The notes beneath the pieces were generated by a model that saw only the letters and a list, made by a program, of their open reading frames with translations, was not told the DNA's origin and did no database searches. DNA of 64,000 nucleotides, taken from Marsupella aquatica (taxonomy: Eukaryota; Marchantiophyta). Made by a program: the position numbers and the translations under genes. This document shows, piece after piece, positions 53,012 through 64,000 of the stretch. Numbering within the stretch: position 1 is the first letter of the stretch; each line of letters starts with the position of its first letter. Where the stretch lies: NCBI GenBank assembly GCA_973895155.1, contig OZ316899.1, positions 1,426,001-1,490,000 of the forward strand, in the 5' to 3' direction.

Positions 53012-54728
53012 AACTCATCACCGCCGCGTAGCCCACAAGCCTAGCTCTCCAATGCTGAAAACCAAAATCAAAAACGAACTCCGATGTAAAAGTTATTCAC
53101 TTTTTGGTCGGGGTGGGTAAAACTTGGAATTCTCCCCCGTTTTGACCACCTTGGGGAATAACCAAAAAGTGAACTAGTACCCAACATCGGAAATGCAATT
53201 CAATTTGTGCACCGCGTTGGCAACTCCGATGGCTAGCAACTTGCCAAAGACGAACGAAAAAAATTACCTTTCGGCGGACGGAATCTTTGACGGACGGCCA
53301 AAAACACGCTCTCTATTTTTCAGGAATATTCCTGCACAGAGCAGCAGGGCTCATAGGGGGCCGTTCCCCCTGTCCAAGCGGTTAAAGTAGAGGGCGGCAG
53401 GTCCCGGGATGTGGCAGCCAATCAGAAGGGAGGAAAAAGAAAAAAGAAAAAAGGGTCTAAAGGGGGTTGGGGACCCCTTTTTAAATCAGGCGTATAAGGC
53501 CAGGGTATGCGCAGGGGTATCGCGCGGCAGCGGCATACCGGCAGGCAGGATCGGGAGGCAAGGGCGGGCCGGCGAGGGTGCAGCCGGGAAACGGCTGCCG
53601 GGAGCTTAGGGTGTGCAAGGGCAGCCCGCGGGCTATGAGGGTCCGACAGGGTTGGGGAGGGCACGGGGCAGACGGCCGGCGCTGCGTGGCCGTGGTCGGG
53701 GTGTGGTGTACGTGGGGAGGGTGAAGGGGGGGGAACGTGTCGACGGCAGGGAGGGGCGAGGTAAGGTGTGTATACACACCCGCACTTTGTGTGTATACAC
53801 ACAAAGTGCCAATAAATGCCCCTTATAGCCCCTCAACAATACAAAGGATTTAACCCCAAAGAAGTCAAATTCAGACGCACCACCGGTAAGGGTCCGAAAA
53901 AAAAATCAAAAAATTCTCTCCAATGTGGAACGGAGGTCTCTAGAGAGAGAGAGAGTCGTAAATGGAGTATTTTTTGAATAAAAAATTAGCCCGTAAGAAA
54001 TCCAAAAAACCTTGTGGAAATCAAACGAGAAGAGCTTGCACCTTGTAACGTTCGGATTATGGTGAGGAATCAGAAACCAATGTTGGTGGGTTGGAAAGAT
54101 TTGCGCACCCGCATCGTTTGCTGGTCAATCAGTGGCAAAAACTCAGAACTCCTTCCTCCCGTGGGCAAAATCATCAATCTTGGACTCAAAACGATCACCT
54201 CTTCGTGATCTATCCGTTTAGCCCAAGCACTTCACGTCTCTCCCTCCGAGTCGAGCGCAATGATGAGAAACCCCGCTCAGGCAAAAGAGGACTCCATAGC
54301 CGGTCAGAAAATCAGAATGCTTCTTTTGCTCATTGCGATGCACTCGTTACACACTCGGCGACAAACCATCTACCAAAACGATCAGCTCGTCCCGATCTAC
54401 AAGCAGAGCTACAGCATGTGACGCCTCCTTCGCCGTAGAGCTTACACCGTCGGGAAAACAAACTCTGGTCGCTCTCCAAAAAACCGTCGAACACGAATGT
54501 TGCCAACTTTCTTCATAAATTCCAGAACGATAAAAACTTAGATCTCTCCGCCCCACGATCTCCGTTCAACGATTTCTTTGCACCGTTAGAAAGCCCTTGC
54601 CCCGATCTATCCGCTGAGCCTATAAACTCCAAGTTCCATACAACGGAACTCCGGGAAATCCACCGACACTCAACGCTGAAAAAAACAGTCACAAAATCCC
54701 GTCACGAACAATGTCACCTCCCAGGCAT
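53012..54728 (-). other. Expanded leader of copia copy 2
   Basis: About 1.7 kb between PBS and gag, against 0.5 kb in copy 1. Segments 54490-54728 and about 54100-54250 are homologous to the copy 1 leader. The rest is extra DNA, including a very G+C-rich block (about 53380-53760), an inverted pair around 53095-53110 and 53162-53177 (ttcactttttggt), and two palindromes at 53765-53809. The ORFs in it have no recognisable product. Confidence 0.6.
53765..53809. repeat. Two adjacent perfect palindromes
   Basis: 53765-53780 (ggtgtgtatacacacc) and 53782-53809 (28 bp, centred on GTGTATACAC, arms GCACTTTGT/ACAAAGTGC) are both perfect inverted repeats with the same core. They lie at the edge of the G+C-rich block in the copia leader. 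Confidence 0.9.
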
Positions 54729-54740
54729 GCTCTGATACCA
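54729..54740 (-). other. Primer binding site of copia copy 2
   Basis: On the minus strand TGGTATCAGAGC, two bases from the 5' LTR. Complementary to initiator tRNA-Met. Confidence 0.95.
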
Positions 54741-54742
54741 AT

Positions 54743-55085
54743 TGTTGAGCATAGACGATACTCGTAACGGTAAGCACATGACACATCCAATGCGCAAGTA
54801 GTCGACACAAGAGATACGTGGTTCACCTCCTCGAGGCTACGTCCACGGGAACACACAAGAGAGCTTTACTGAACTCTAAGCCCGTCGGCTATACCAAGTC
54901 TCCACAGTGTAAGCTCTCCTCATCTCTCAAGTGGCTCCATAACAATGAGCCTAAGTTCCACTTATCCAAGCAAACACTGCTTGGCATATAGTGTGCATCC
55001 TAGTTAACCTAACCACGTCTCCGACTACGGTTAGTCTAACTATGGTTACATGTCGTAACCCTAGACCTTGAGTAAATACCTAACA
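54743..55085 (-). repeat. 5' LTR of copia copy 2
   Basis: 343 bp, same ends as 48124-48466. Followed by TGTTT at 55086. Confidence 0.97.
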
Positions 55086-55090
55086 TGTTT

Positions 55091-56249
55091 CACATTTTCT
55101 GTCTAGTTAGAACTGACAATTTCTTACAATGACTTTGCATTTTCATTTTTTTTACTTGCAAGGGGTTGTGTTCAAATATTGGCTTTGTGCTTGAATTTGG
55201 CCTTGTTATATGACTCATGAATTTTGTACAGTTTGTGCTCAATACGGAACACTTTAGGGTCAAAACTCATACACAATGCCAACATTCAAACACAATGCCT
55301 GGGCATTGTGTCTAAAACGTTGTGTTCAAGTTAAAATGTCTTTTTTGCCATGGGACCTCAAAATTTCCATTTTTGGGCCATTTTCAAACACAATGCCACG
55401 GCGCTGTGTTTGGTGGAAGACGGTAGGCAAAACATATGTGCACACATTTGATACCAACACCTTCCATGCCTTCCAAATATTTTCAGTCTGTAAACTTCTC
55501 AGAACCTCTGTAAGTTGTTGAGGTCAAAAGGTATGTTGACAGGAACAAACGTTGGCCCAGGTTAAATAAGGGACCAAGGAATGGAATGGTAAATCTTACA
55601 AGAGTAAGTGAAGCAGGGGCCAAAAAAGGGAGAGACAAATTAGCTGGAGTAACCCAAATGAAAAAATATGATTGCTCAATCTATGTAAAACATTGCTTGA
55701 TGGAAAAAAATTGAAGGTCAATATAGTTGAATAGGGGGTGCATTTCCGAGGGAGGTCATTTTGCATCTTGAAAGTGGTCTGCGGCGTTTAAAAATGTTGA
55801 ATACTACAGTAGATTAAAGTCTGGTTTAATGTGCAATAGACAAACTACGGTGGTTGCTATTTTGCCATCTCTCCGATAACGTGAGAAATTCCCAGAAAAT
55901 CCTTTCCCGGAATGCCATGTGTACGTTGGGCTCGGTCATTTATGAACTCTGTGGTACGGTAATATGCACCCAAGGTGGCAGCAGCAGACCGGGTGGGCTG
56001 TTGTGCCACGGCGCTAAAGTGAGCATTGAAGGGAGGGATTCGTTCTGAGCTACGGGCTAGAGCGGGTAGGGACGAGAAACCAGCAGTGCGGCGGGAGCAG
56101 CGAACAAGGGGGTTTGCGACGGCGAAAGGAAGTATTGAATACGGGCTGGGTTGAGTGGAATTATTGGTGAAAGGATTAAATTAGGGGCGGCATAGCGAGG
56201 GGTTCCATAAATACTTGCATTTTGGAGAGGCATTGCAGCCAATCACGCG
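55091..56249. other. Upstream region of the RHF-type gene
   Basis: No ORF is convincing. A 20-bp palindrome cacaatgcctgggcattgtg lies at 55291-55310, and a related acacaatgcc…gctgtgttt at about 55386-55410. A cataaata motif near 56202 lies about 50 bp before the ATG; it is too close to be a confident promoter. A transcription start cannot be placed. Confidence 0.45.
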
Positions 56250-59171
56250 ATGCAGAAGGCTCCTGTGTTTGGGGCTCTAGAGGTGATGACCGAGGTGCAG
56301 ATGACATGTGCTGCGGCCTTTGTCGAAGGAGGCGTGCAGGACGCATGCGATGATTCGTGCTCTATCTGTCTAGAAAACTTCAGCGAGAATGATCCTGCCA
56401 CGGTTTTGTGTTCTCAACTTCGCTGCCCTTTTTGTTAAAGAGAAATAGCTCGTGCGAGGTTGACGAATTTTGTCAAGCTGAACACTCATCGGATTTTGGT
56501 GTAATATCATCACTTATCTATCATGGAGATAATATCACCAGACCTGAGTCTAGGGAAAGTTTCTAAATCCATTTACATGTCATTTTACCAAGTCTCAGTG
56601 GTTTCGTACGTGGTTAGTCCTGTCCCGGTTGAGTGCAGAATGCCTTTTTGAAATCAGGTATTGCCCTTCATTTTTCGTATCCGGCACGATTTGATATAGT
56701 GATTGAGCCTGCTAAAGTACGGTCTCGGTCAAAGTTACTATCGTTTGCTGTTCTGGTCAGTTGCTCCGTACTTGTATTTTGTCACTTGATAACCCTGGCC
56801 CCGTCTTAGAACAGAGGAGTGAGTGCATTGTTGTAGAGTGCTTCAATATGCGTTGTGTCCCTTCGGACCTCCTCTATGCCCGACCTGAGGTGTGGTCTTC
56901 TCTGTTTGAAGATCTGTGGATGTTGAATTTCTTGTTTATGAGGGACTGGCTTTTTGGTGGATGTCTTAATTCAGTTAGGGTGGCTAACGGTCAAATCTTT
57001 GACTTATTAGCAGATTACTGTTTGCAAGCATGAGTACCATCTTCAGTGTATTCTCGAATGGTAAGTTTTCCTGTCGGGAGTGTACTACGCTATCTCTATG
57101 AGTTCAAAACATAATTTCAAATGGCAGGTAGCTTGTTTGGAATCATTTAGACGACGACCTTCAGTGTATCCTCGAGTGATAAGTTTTCCTGTCCGGATTG
57201 CACCACACTATCTCTTCATGTGGCTTTCGACACGTAGCTTGTTTGGAATCATTTAGATAAGCGACCATTAGAGGGCCTTTTGTTATTAAAGGTAATTAGC
57301 GTTCCTGTGATTTGTATCCAATCATGCTAGTTTGCGAGATTACGGTTCTTTGTGGTACTGGAGAGTTGGTCCTCTCGGGTATTTAATCGTGGCGGGATAC
57401 TGGCCCTCTGTTTTTGCTGGGATTTGGTGAGTAGGTCTCAACGAAGCAAGGAATGTCCGATGTGCTGGCAGCCTCTATGCTTCAAGGATCAAGACAGGTG
57501 GTTAGTTTATTGCAATAATTGAGCACTTCGTTGTAATGAATCCTTTCTTATTTGGAAGCCTAGCACTGTCCAGCGCTTCGCGTGGATTTCAGTACAGATA
57601 AGCTGTGCTAGACGTCGTGTGCTTGGCGGTAATTATGGTGATTTGCTCATGCAGCCAGTTGCTTCTAGCTGCCTCCGAGCAGGAGAGGGCGCTGCGACAT
57701 GAGAGATCTTCTCCTTTTCATCAATACTCAACACGTGACATGGAATTCCACCGGGTGCGGGATGTTTCAGCTTCTCCTCTGGTTGGAAACGCTTGCTTTT
57801 AAACTTAGCAGATATATTGCCGTCCTTAGAGAGGGTCATGAGTGAGATTTTCTTAATAGGTTGATTTATTCGCCTAGACAAATTACAGGTCAGGATTGCA
57901 CGTTGATGCCATCTATTTTGCTGGGTTTTCGTGCTACTTGTGCCGGCGTGGATCTGACAACATGGTCGGCATATTGGATGCAGTTTGGCTCCTCTTTCAC
58001 AGAGGACGCAGACTTAGAGGATCGAATAATGCATCATCTTGCAGCTGCAGCTATGGGCAGAGCGCAGCAGTTAAGCAGAAGAGGGGAGTCGTTAAGAATC
58101 AGACCGTCCCCAGGTCAGGGGCACTCACACTGCACAATGGTACCTGTCGATTCCAATGCGTCTTCCTCCCACCTGTCAAGTACAATGGTTTCAGCTGCAG
58201 GCAACCTCTTCTTACGATCTAGCTCTTCAAATGGCGATGTAGACAGTTCGGGAGTTGGCAGAGCTCAACTGGCCCCTCCTCATAGTACATCAGGCACTTT
58301 GGTATCAGAACCACTGGGGGGAGGAAGAATCTTGGACAGTGGTTCAACGGAGGCTTATTCATTGAGGTTTGTTGCAACTATATTACCTATGACCCAAAAC
58401 CTGAGCTGGTGCTTTGGGTCTGTTGGCTTCGCTTCGTGGACTTGTGACCTTCGAAGAACAACCTTACTTCTGATCATTGAAGGATTCTGTGATTCACAGC
58501 TAGTTTGTGACCTTCTTGTCTTTATTGGCACAGACGGCAGGTGTTAGTGGACCCTGTACAGAGTCAACAAGGAACATCCTCGTCAGATTTGTCCCTGTCA
58601 GAGTCATTGAAATCTCGACTGGTAGCTGCTTCTTCAAGGTTTGTCTGTGAACTGAATATTGCGGAGTAGGAATTTTAATGTTTGAGGTGTTTTCCCAGGT
58701 TGTACTTTTGGATGGCTGCCAGGATGCCAAAATTCCTAAATTACCCAGTCTTCGTAGTCTTATTTGCTTCTGCACTGCAGGTACAGAGAGTCTCTAACAA
58801 GAAGTACTAGAAGTTTTAGAGATCGACTGCGTGCCCGCAATGGTGCAATTGCAGAGTTGGGGACCCGGGCCCGTGAAGTTAGTGCTGGGGTGGTGCGAGC
58901 TTTGGAACGAATGTCACTTGAGTCACCTGATAATCATCGAGACAGCACCAGTACCCCCAATTCGAGTCCTGATGAAGACCTGCGCGTAGGCCCCGTGTTG
59001 GTCCAGCCAGGACTCTCTCATGTGCCAGAGTGGATGGAAGGGACAAAGTGCTCCCCACACTCTTTTGGAGATACTGAGTACACTGGTGATGGGACTGCAA
59101 GCTCGAGCACAAACGCTCTTCATCAAGGCGGGCTTGCATCTTCGCATAAATTAGCAATGTCTCCTTCTGAT
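56250..59171 (+). CDS. RING-H2 E3 ubiquitin ligase, RHF1A/RHF2A family (spliced)
   Basis: Seven coding exons assemble in phase with GT-AG introns: 56250-56402, 57014-57060, 57435-57497, 57655-57781, 58005-58366, 58534-58638, 58781-59171. They give about 416 residues plus a short last exon near 59228-59270 that I cannot fix. The N-terminus AAAFVEGGVQDACDD and the RING-H2 finger C37-x2-C40-x14-C55-x-H57-x2-H60-x2-C63-x10-C74-x2-C77 match the plant RHF family, as do LAASEQERALRHERS, EDRIMHHLAAAAMGRA and YRESLTRSTRSFRDRLRARNG. In Arabidopsis, RHF1A and RHF2A are reported to ubiquitinate a KRP cyclin-dependent-kinase inhibitor during gamete formation; the same role here is inference. The Ser-rich C-terminal half is probably disordered. 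This is the only host gene I recognise, and it looks intact. Confidence 0.9.
57044..57270 (+). repeat. Tandem duplication of exon 2 end and donor site in the RHF gene
   Basis: 57044-57155 and 57156-57270 are imperfect tandem copies (about 112 bp). The first contains the end of exon 2 (CTTCAGTGTATTCTCGAATG) and its GTAAGT donor. In the second the corresponding donor reads ATAAGT, so it should not be used. Confidence 0.85.
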
Positions 59172-59271
59172 GTAAGTTGCCACCAATCTGTTTTTTATCG
59201 CTGTGTTATCTTATCGTCTTTTATAGGTACTTTGAGAACTGACATGTAGACAGGTATTTGAGTAGTTGTTC

Positions 59272-62200
59272 CGGTGCAGGCGTGGACTTGCCTTTTTTGC
59301 CTTGTGGTGTGAGTTCCAGTTTCAATGTTATGCCTGCGATATTAAGGTCGCGTTCCGAAAATTTGGTTGGTTGGTCGGTGGCCAGGAAGGCTAACGAAGT
59401 GCTATGTTCCGACTGCTTGTTACTTCCAAGGGAGGCCACGGGCTAATTTAAGTTATGAACAGTTGTGTATAAGTTTGCTAGCAATTAAAGATATACTGTC
59501 TGATCTACATAAGACAGCATTATGCTGCAACTTAGACAAGTACGGACAGTGCTTTCTAAATTAGGTGACTTGTTTATGCTATCAGGTGAGGAGGGTAGGA
59601 TAGGTTACTGCAGCAGACACTGTGCCCCTTGCTCTGCCTCTATTTGCATCTAAATTTCAGCACTGTACATAGATGCCAGACTCAATTGAGTCCTACGGGA
59701 ATGTCAACATACTATACACGCCAGCAACAGGCCTTAGGAAGACAGCTGAATGGGGCAAGAAGTATTCTTTTGCGGGAATATTCGTGTTGACTTTCTTGGA
59801 TGCTTGCCAGATTTCCGTACTAATGCCTTCAGACCACCTTGTGAAATGACATTCACATCGTGCAAAGTAGTTAAAGTATGCGACTCACCTTGAAGGTGGT
59901 CTCTGTAGGGTCATGTCTGACCTGAAGGTGCAAGGTGAGGGCATCATTACCGTGCATCTCCTGCCATCTAGAAAGATCTCGTGACAGTTCCCACATTAAG
60001 CATGCCACTAGCCTTCGAATATTTGTCCCGGCTCCCTTGTTAATTGTGACATGACTTCGTAGAAGTTATCCTTGAATCCGGTAGTCTCAGACCTCTCACC
60101 GGTTGTGGTCTTGTTCAGGGTTAGTCCTCTAAGTGGAAATAAAGATGCTTGAATATCTTGATAGCAAGACTTCCGGAGGACGAGTTGTGGGGCTCCTACC
60201 TCGTTGTGTTCCTGGATATCTTTTTACCTGTAAATAAGCTAGACCTGGTAGCTCACACCTCTCAACTTCCCCGTACTGCAATTTACGTCAATAGAGACCA
60301 GCTGATGCTCTTTGGTACTACTGCAATTTGACGTGGGGTTGGTGTACAGATGGCCTCTGGATTCCGTTTTACATAGTGAACCCCAGTTAGGCATACACGG
60401 TGGTCGGTTCTGGTGATAATTTTGTTCCGTGTAAAGGTTGAGTGCTCTTCCGCACAAGAGATCTCCTGAAAATGGATCACTGGAAGATCTGGGCTCAACT
60501 CCTTTCAGATGGTTCAAGTAAGTGTCTTCATGCTGTGTTCCAAGTTCCCAAGGTTGTAAGCAAGTGATGCATTTCCTCATATTCTTGGAGTACATCTTTG
60601 GTACCTTTGTCTTGCTCTTTGGAAAGCTTAAATTGATCTCTCTGGTGGGTGGTCCCCATTACCTTGTACTAGCATAGTACCCTACAGAACCACTCCCTAA
60701 CACAATAAAGACAAATCGAGTTGAAGAAAACTATTGCTTATTCGTGGATCAGTAGCCCGGTACTGGACCCATTATAATTGGACCCATACTTTAACCTTAC
60801 AGCTTTCAACTTGATAGAATACAATATCTTTTTTTCTTTACATGTTATATTCCTTTAGAATCTCTCCCCTCCATGCGTGATACAGCTGGAAACTTGTGTC
60901 AACAATCCACTTCACTTCATGATGAAGCATGTGTTACCGGTACCTTATGAGTTTCTAACTTGAATGATTGTGTGTATATTCATTTATAATAAAGATATTC
61001 CCTCGACACTATGGTATGACTTCTGCATGTGCTGTGTGTGGATAGTATGTTCTTGACATAGCCTTGACTGGTTGTTAATCTTGCTACTTTACATGATCTC
61101 TCTCTCGTAAGGGGGACATAAAAAATGTAAAATCTGGATCGGGAGCTCTTCCCTCGTTCCATGACCCTTGACTGTATTGGGTGTATGTTGACCCTGTTTA
61201 CAGTGTACTATGGTGTCAGCTGGTGTTAGCTTTACCTAAGCATTGCCTACCCGTTTCAGTTGTTTAGTGGCTGGTGCTCTGTGTTGTACTTTTATGCTGT
61301 GCTGATCTTTTTCTAAGTTCATATGCCAAAGGAGGAATATTTGTTGGAAGCCATGCAGTATCACTTTATGAGGACACAACTCCCTTTACCCCAGCCCAGG
61401 TCTCCGTGTAGCAGTCTGGACACCGCTACAGAAACTTGGGACATGAAAAGGTGTTTTAAAACATTTCTTCCGTTCGTTGATGGGGCTGAATGAAGGACCC
61501 GGCTTAGTGGATTGCTTTTGTCTTGTAATCCTGGGGGATAAGCTATGGTCTATGCCCGACATGTCACAGACTGCATTCTAGAGGCACACTGTCTGTCCTC
61601 ACAGGCTCAATATGTAACTTGCATATTTGACCCGGAAAATGGATCTAGATAATTTTTGTATGCAATCGCTGTACTTACCCATATATGTATGGTGGTAAGG
61701 TGTGAACGATCACGTATGTTTGATGATAAGCAAGGTATGGATGGTTTGTATATATTATATGTCTGAAGAAGTCATATCTATGATTACAGAAGAACCACGG
61801 AAGGTATTGGGAACGGCTATCTGAATAAAATATATTGGCTGTTTGGGTTGATGATTCTATCCATATCAGCATGGTTGGAAGAATCTCCGAAGAAAGTCAG
61901 GTCGCAGAGCTGCGTTTAGAGTAAACCTTGTACGGACTGGACAGCACTGAAGTAGCTTCGATAGTTTATCGAACCAGATTTATTCCCTGTTGCTATGTTC
62001 TAGACAATTCAGCTGAAGACTAGATCCAGAAATGTGCTGATGGCGTCCATTTAGCTCTTTGGGCAAGTCTTCTTTGCGGGGGCTGGTGAGGCTGGGAGTT
62101 TAGATAAGCCTTTTGTCCAGATTGACCGGGTTACACGCAGTTCAAACTTTGGGATATAGAGTCTCATAGTCATGTTAATAATAGGGAATCTCTTACTTCA

Positions 62201-64000
62201 TATTAAGGATTGTGTGAGCTGGGTTACACGCTGTTGAACCTGAAATCTGTCTCCTTCGATAGAAGAGTTTCCTTAAAGAGGTTCGGGTCTTACTGATGCC
62301 AGCATTGTTGACACTTATTTTTCAGTCGAAAGAATTGAACACGAAGGCTGCTGTATTCCTTACATATGTGGTGTCCACACCTAATCCATGGGCATTTCAC
62401 CAATGCGAAGGTTTAATGGAAAACACTGCGAATATGCATATGTAATACCGCCTGGCCCTTTGACAAAGCCGACATGTACTCGGAAAAGAATTCATGAAAG
62501 GATTTAGCTTATTAGACCACCTCAAGACCGTCATAACCGTAATCGAAGTCTGAAAGCAGGTACCCTGAATACATGATTCTGCTAGTTCGTTGATTTCCCA
62601 AAACCTGAGGGGAATGGCTTAAGCAATGGGGATCTTGGAAGCACGTATGACTGTCCGCTATCACCAACCCTCCTTGACAGTCGGAAGGCAAGCTGACTTT
62701 TGAAGTCCCAGATGCTCCCTCTCTTTGGATTACTTCAGCTCTATCCTCTAATTTATTGATTGCTCGTCATTTAAACAGTGGTATAAGTCTCCAGTAATGT
62801 TGAGAGATATTTTTTAGAAGTTGTTGGCTAAATCAATTGTCGTTTGAGGTTGTTCATAGATACATTTATCTATGGGCTAGATTACCCCTACAGAAGACAC
62901 AAATCGGTACGCAGGAAGAACCAACTAAGGCATTGTAGGCATGAGACTACTCAACCTCAGGTGATACAATTGCAATTATCGAACGGTGGCGCATTCTAAC
63001 AGAGTCCCGTGTGAGATACAGCTGACCTAGTTTGGAGAGCTTATCTGCTCTTAACATCTGCTCTTAACATCTTTATCAGCTCCTGGGCAAGCCGGACCGA
63101 TTTAAATTAGGATAATAGGGCATGGCTCGTGAATTAGAAAAATGAAAGAATAGCCCTAAACCAGCGCAATCTCTGTAATACAGCAGCACGTAGATGATAA
63201 GAGATATCTCTGGTCTTAATGCAGTTTTGAGGAGAATGAGAGTGCTGTACGAGTCATTGGGGTCTCAATAGAGTTTAACCCTGTCCAAAGACTACTTTTG
63301 GTCAAATTTTGATTGGAAATATGTTGGGCACTTCAGTAGAAATCGAATGGAGATGAGAAGTCGATTTGTCATCTAGTTAAATTTGTGGTATTTGCTGCCC
63401 ACCTTCTCTCTCGTCACGACGTCCAAGCTTTCTTCTTCTGTCATTCCTTGGACTGCCCCACTTCCTCTAATAATGTTCTAATGCTATCATTTAATGGCTA
63501 CAGCTGCGGCGTCTCTTGATGGCATGGAATTATATCTGACGACCTGCTTAAGCCTGCTCTTAAAGAGTTCATTCGCAACTGCCAGATGTAGTCTCATCTT
63601 CATGTTCCATGGCCCTCTTAATGCCCTTTCTGTGAATGGGTGGTTCGATGACGAGCGCAAGCAAAATACATAGGAATTACGTAGATGTCTGAAGCTATAT
63701 CTTAAATCTTAAGGACAACCACATGGTGACCATGGGGAATGAAATGCTTGACTTCTCTCACCGTTGATCCTCAATCGAGCTAATCAGATCCTAATCGCTC
63801 CTAATCGCTCAGGAGTTATAGTTACGATGCTCACGAGCGCCATGCCTGTGCGTTACAATTGGGTGAGTCAGAAAGCGAGGGTGTGGCAGAAGTCTCATGG
63901 GCACTGGTCAGGTTGCATACCGGCTCCACTCTTGGGCACTGGGCAGCATGACGTACATCAATTATGAGGGAGGGAGTAGTGGGCAGTCGGGCGTACCCCT
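59272..64000. other. 3' flank of the RHF gene, no further gene recognised
   Basis: About 4.7 kb of low-copy-looking sequence. It presumably holds the last short exon border and the 3' UTR of the RHF gene at its start. The ORFs are all under 120 codons, with no recognisable domain or consistent splice pattern. A short inverted pair gaccacctt/aaggtggtc lies at 59833-59841 and 59891-59899. No tRNA, LTR or terminal inverted repeat was seen. Confidence 0.5.

Larger units (their letters stand above)
48119..55090 (-). mobile_element. Ty1/copia LTR retrotransposon, copy 2
   Basis: The element proper is 48124-55085 on the minus strand. TGTTT is duplicated at 48119-48123 and 55086-55090. The two 343-bp LTRs differ at three positions that I could see, all transitions. 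PBS is at 54729-54740 and the polypurine tract at 48467-48478. Gag and pol share one frame interrupted only by stops. It belongs to the same family as copy 1 but in the opposite orientation, with a much longer leader and no minisatellite in its LTRs. Confidence 0.97.

Noticed and set aside
53370-53410. tRNA-like A-box (tgtccaagcggttaa)
   Set aside because: No matching B-box, acceptor stem or anticodon arm could be laid out.
59272-64000. Short ORFs after the RHF gene as host genes
   Set aside because: All are short, on both strands, with no domain, codon pattern or splice structure that I can support.

Overview
This window is nuclear DNA of a land plant. The evidence is a split plant-type RING-H2 gene of the RHF1A/RHF2A family at the right end, plant-type Ty1/copia and Ty3/gypsy elements with PBS sites for initiator tRNA-Met and (imperfectly) tRNA-Asp, a CACTA transposon, L1-type LINEs with a DUF4283/CCHC ORF1, 5S rRNA-derived segments and TTTAGGG repeats. 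The density of nested elements fits a large repeat-rich genome, possibly a seedless plant, but I cannot name the species from sequence alone.

Layout. (1) 1-13411: a complete, very young Ty3/gypsy element on the minus strand (780-13272) with 3165-bp LTRs, an intact 2022-codon gag-pol and a perfect TTATG target duplication. It sits inside an older, oppositely oriented LTR of the same family. (2) 13412-26380: two decayed L1-like LINEs. The second is interrupted exactly in frame by a 4.7-kb unclassified element (19403-24125) with GAAGC duplications, TG...CA ends and unfamiliar minus-strand ORFs. (3) 26490-29815: a decayed minus-strand Ty3/gypsy fragment that carries a cytosine-C5 DNA methyltransferase domain between protease and reverse transcriptase. 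(4) 29820-30560: 5S rRNA-derived segments. (5) 30908-39451: a CACTA transposon with 31-bp terminal inverted repeats and GTT duplications. It carries a nearly intact Ty1/copia element (31740-37686, GAGAC duplications) and itself lies just upstream of the gag of a second methyltransferase-family gypsy element. (6) 39537-46080: that plus-strand gypsy copy, one reading frame holding gag, protease, half a methyltransferase, partial RT, RNase H, integrase and a C-terminal PHD finger, followed by LTR sequence folded back on itself. (7) 46810-55090: a solo copia LTR in C-rich repeats, then a second copia element on the minus strand (48124-55085, TGTTT duplications). (8) 56250-59.3 kb: the host RHF-type E3 ubiquitin ligase gene. 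(9) 59.3-64 kb: no recognisable gene.

The main discovery is the gypsy family of items 3 and 6. Its two damaged copies together imply a polyprotein that combines a DNA-methylation writer (C5-methyltransferase) with a histone reader (PHD finger fused to integrase). Several elements here keep their reading frame over kilobases and are broken only by stop codons that transitions can explain, as expected if methylated cytosines deaminate.
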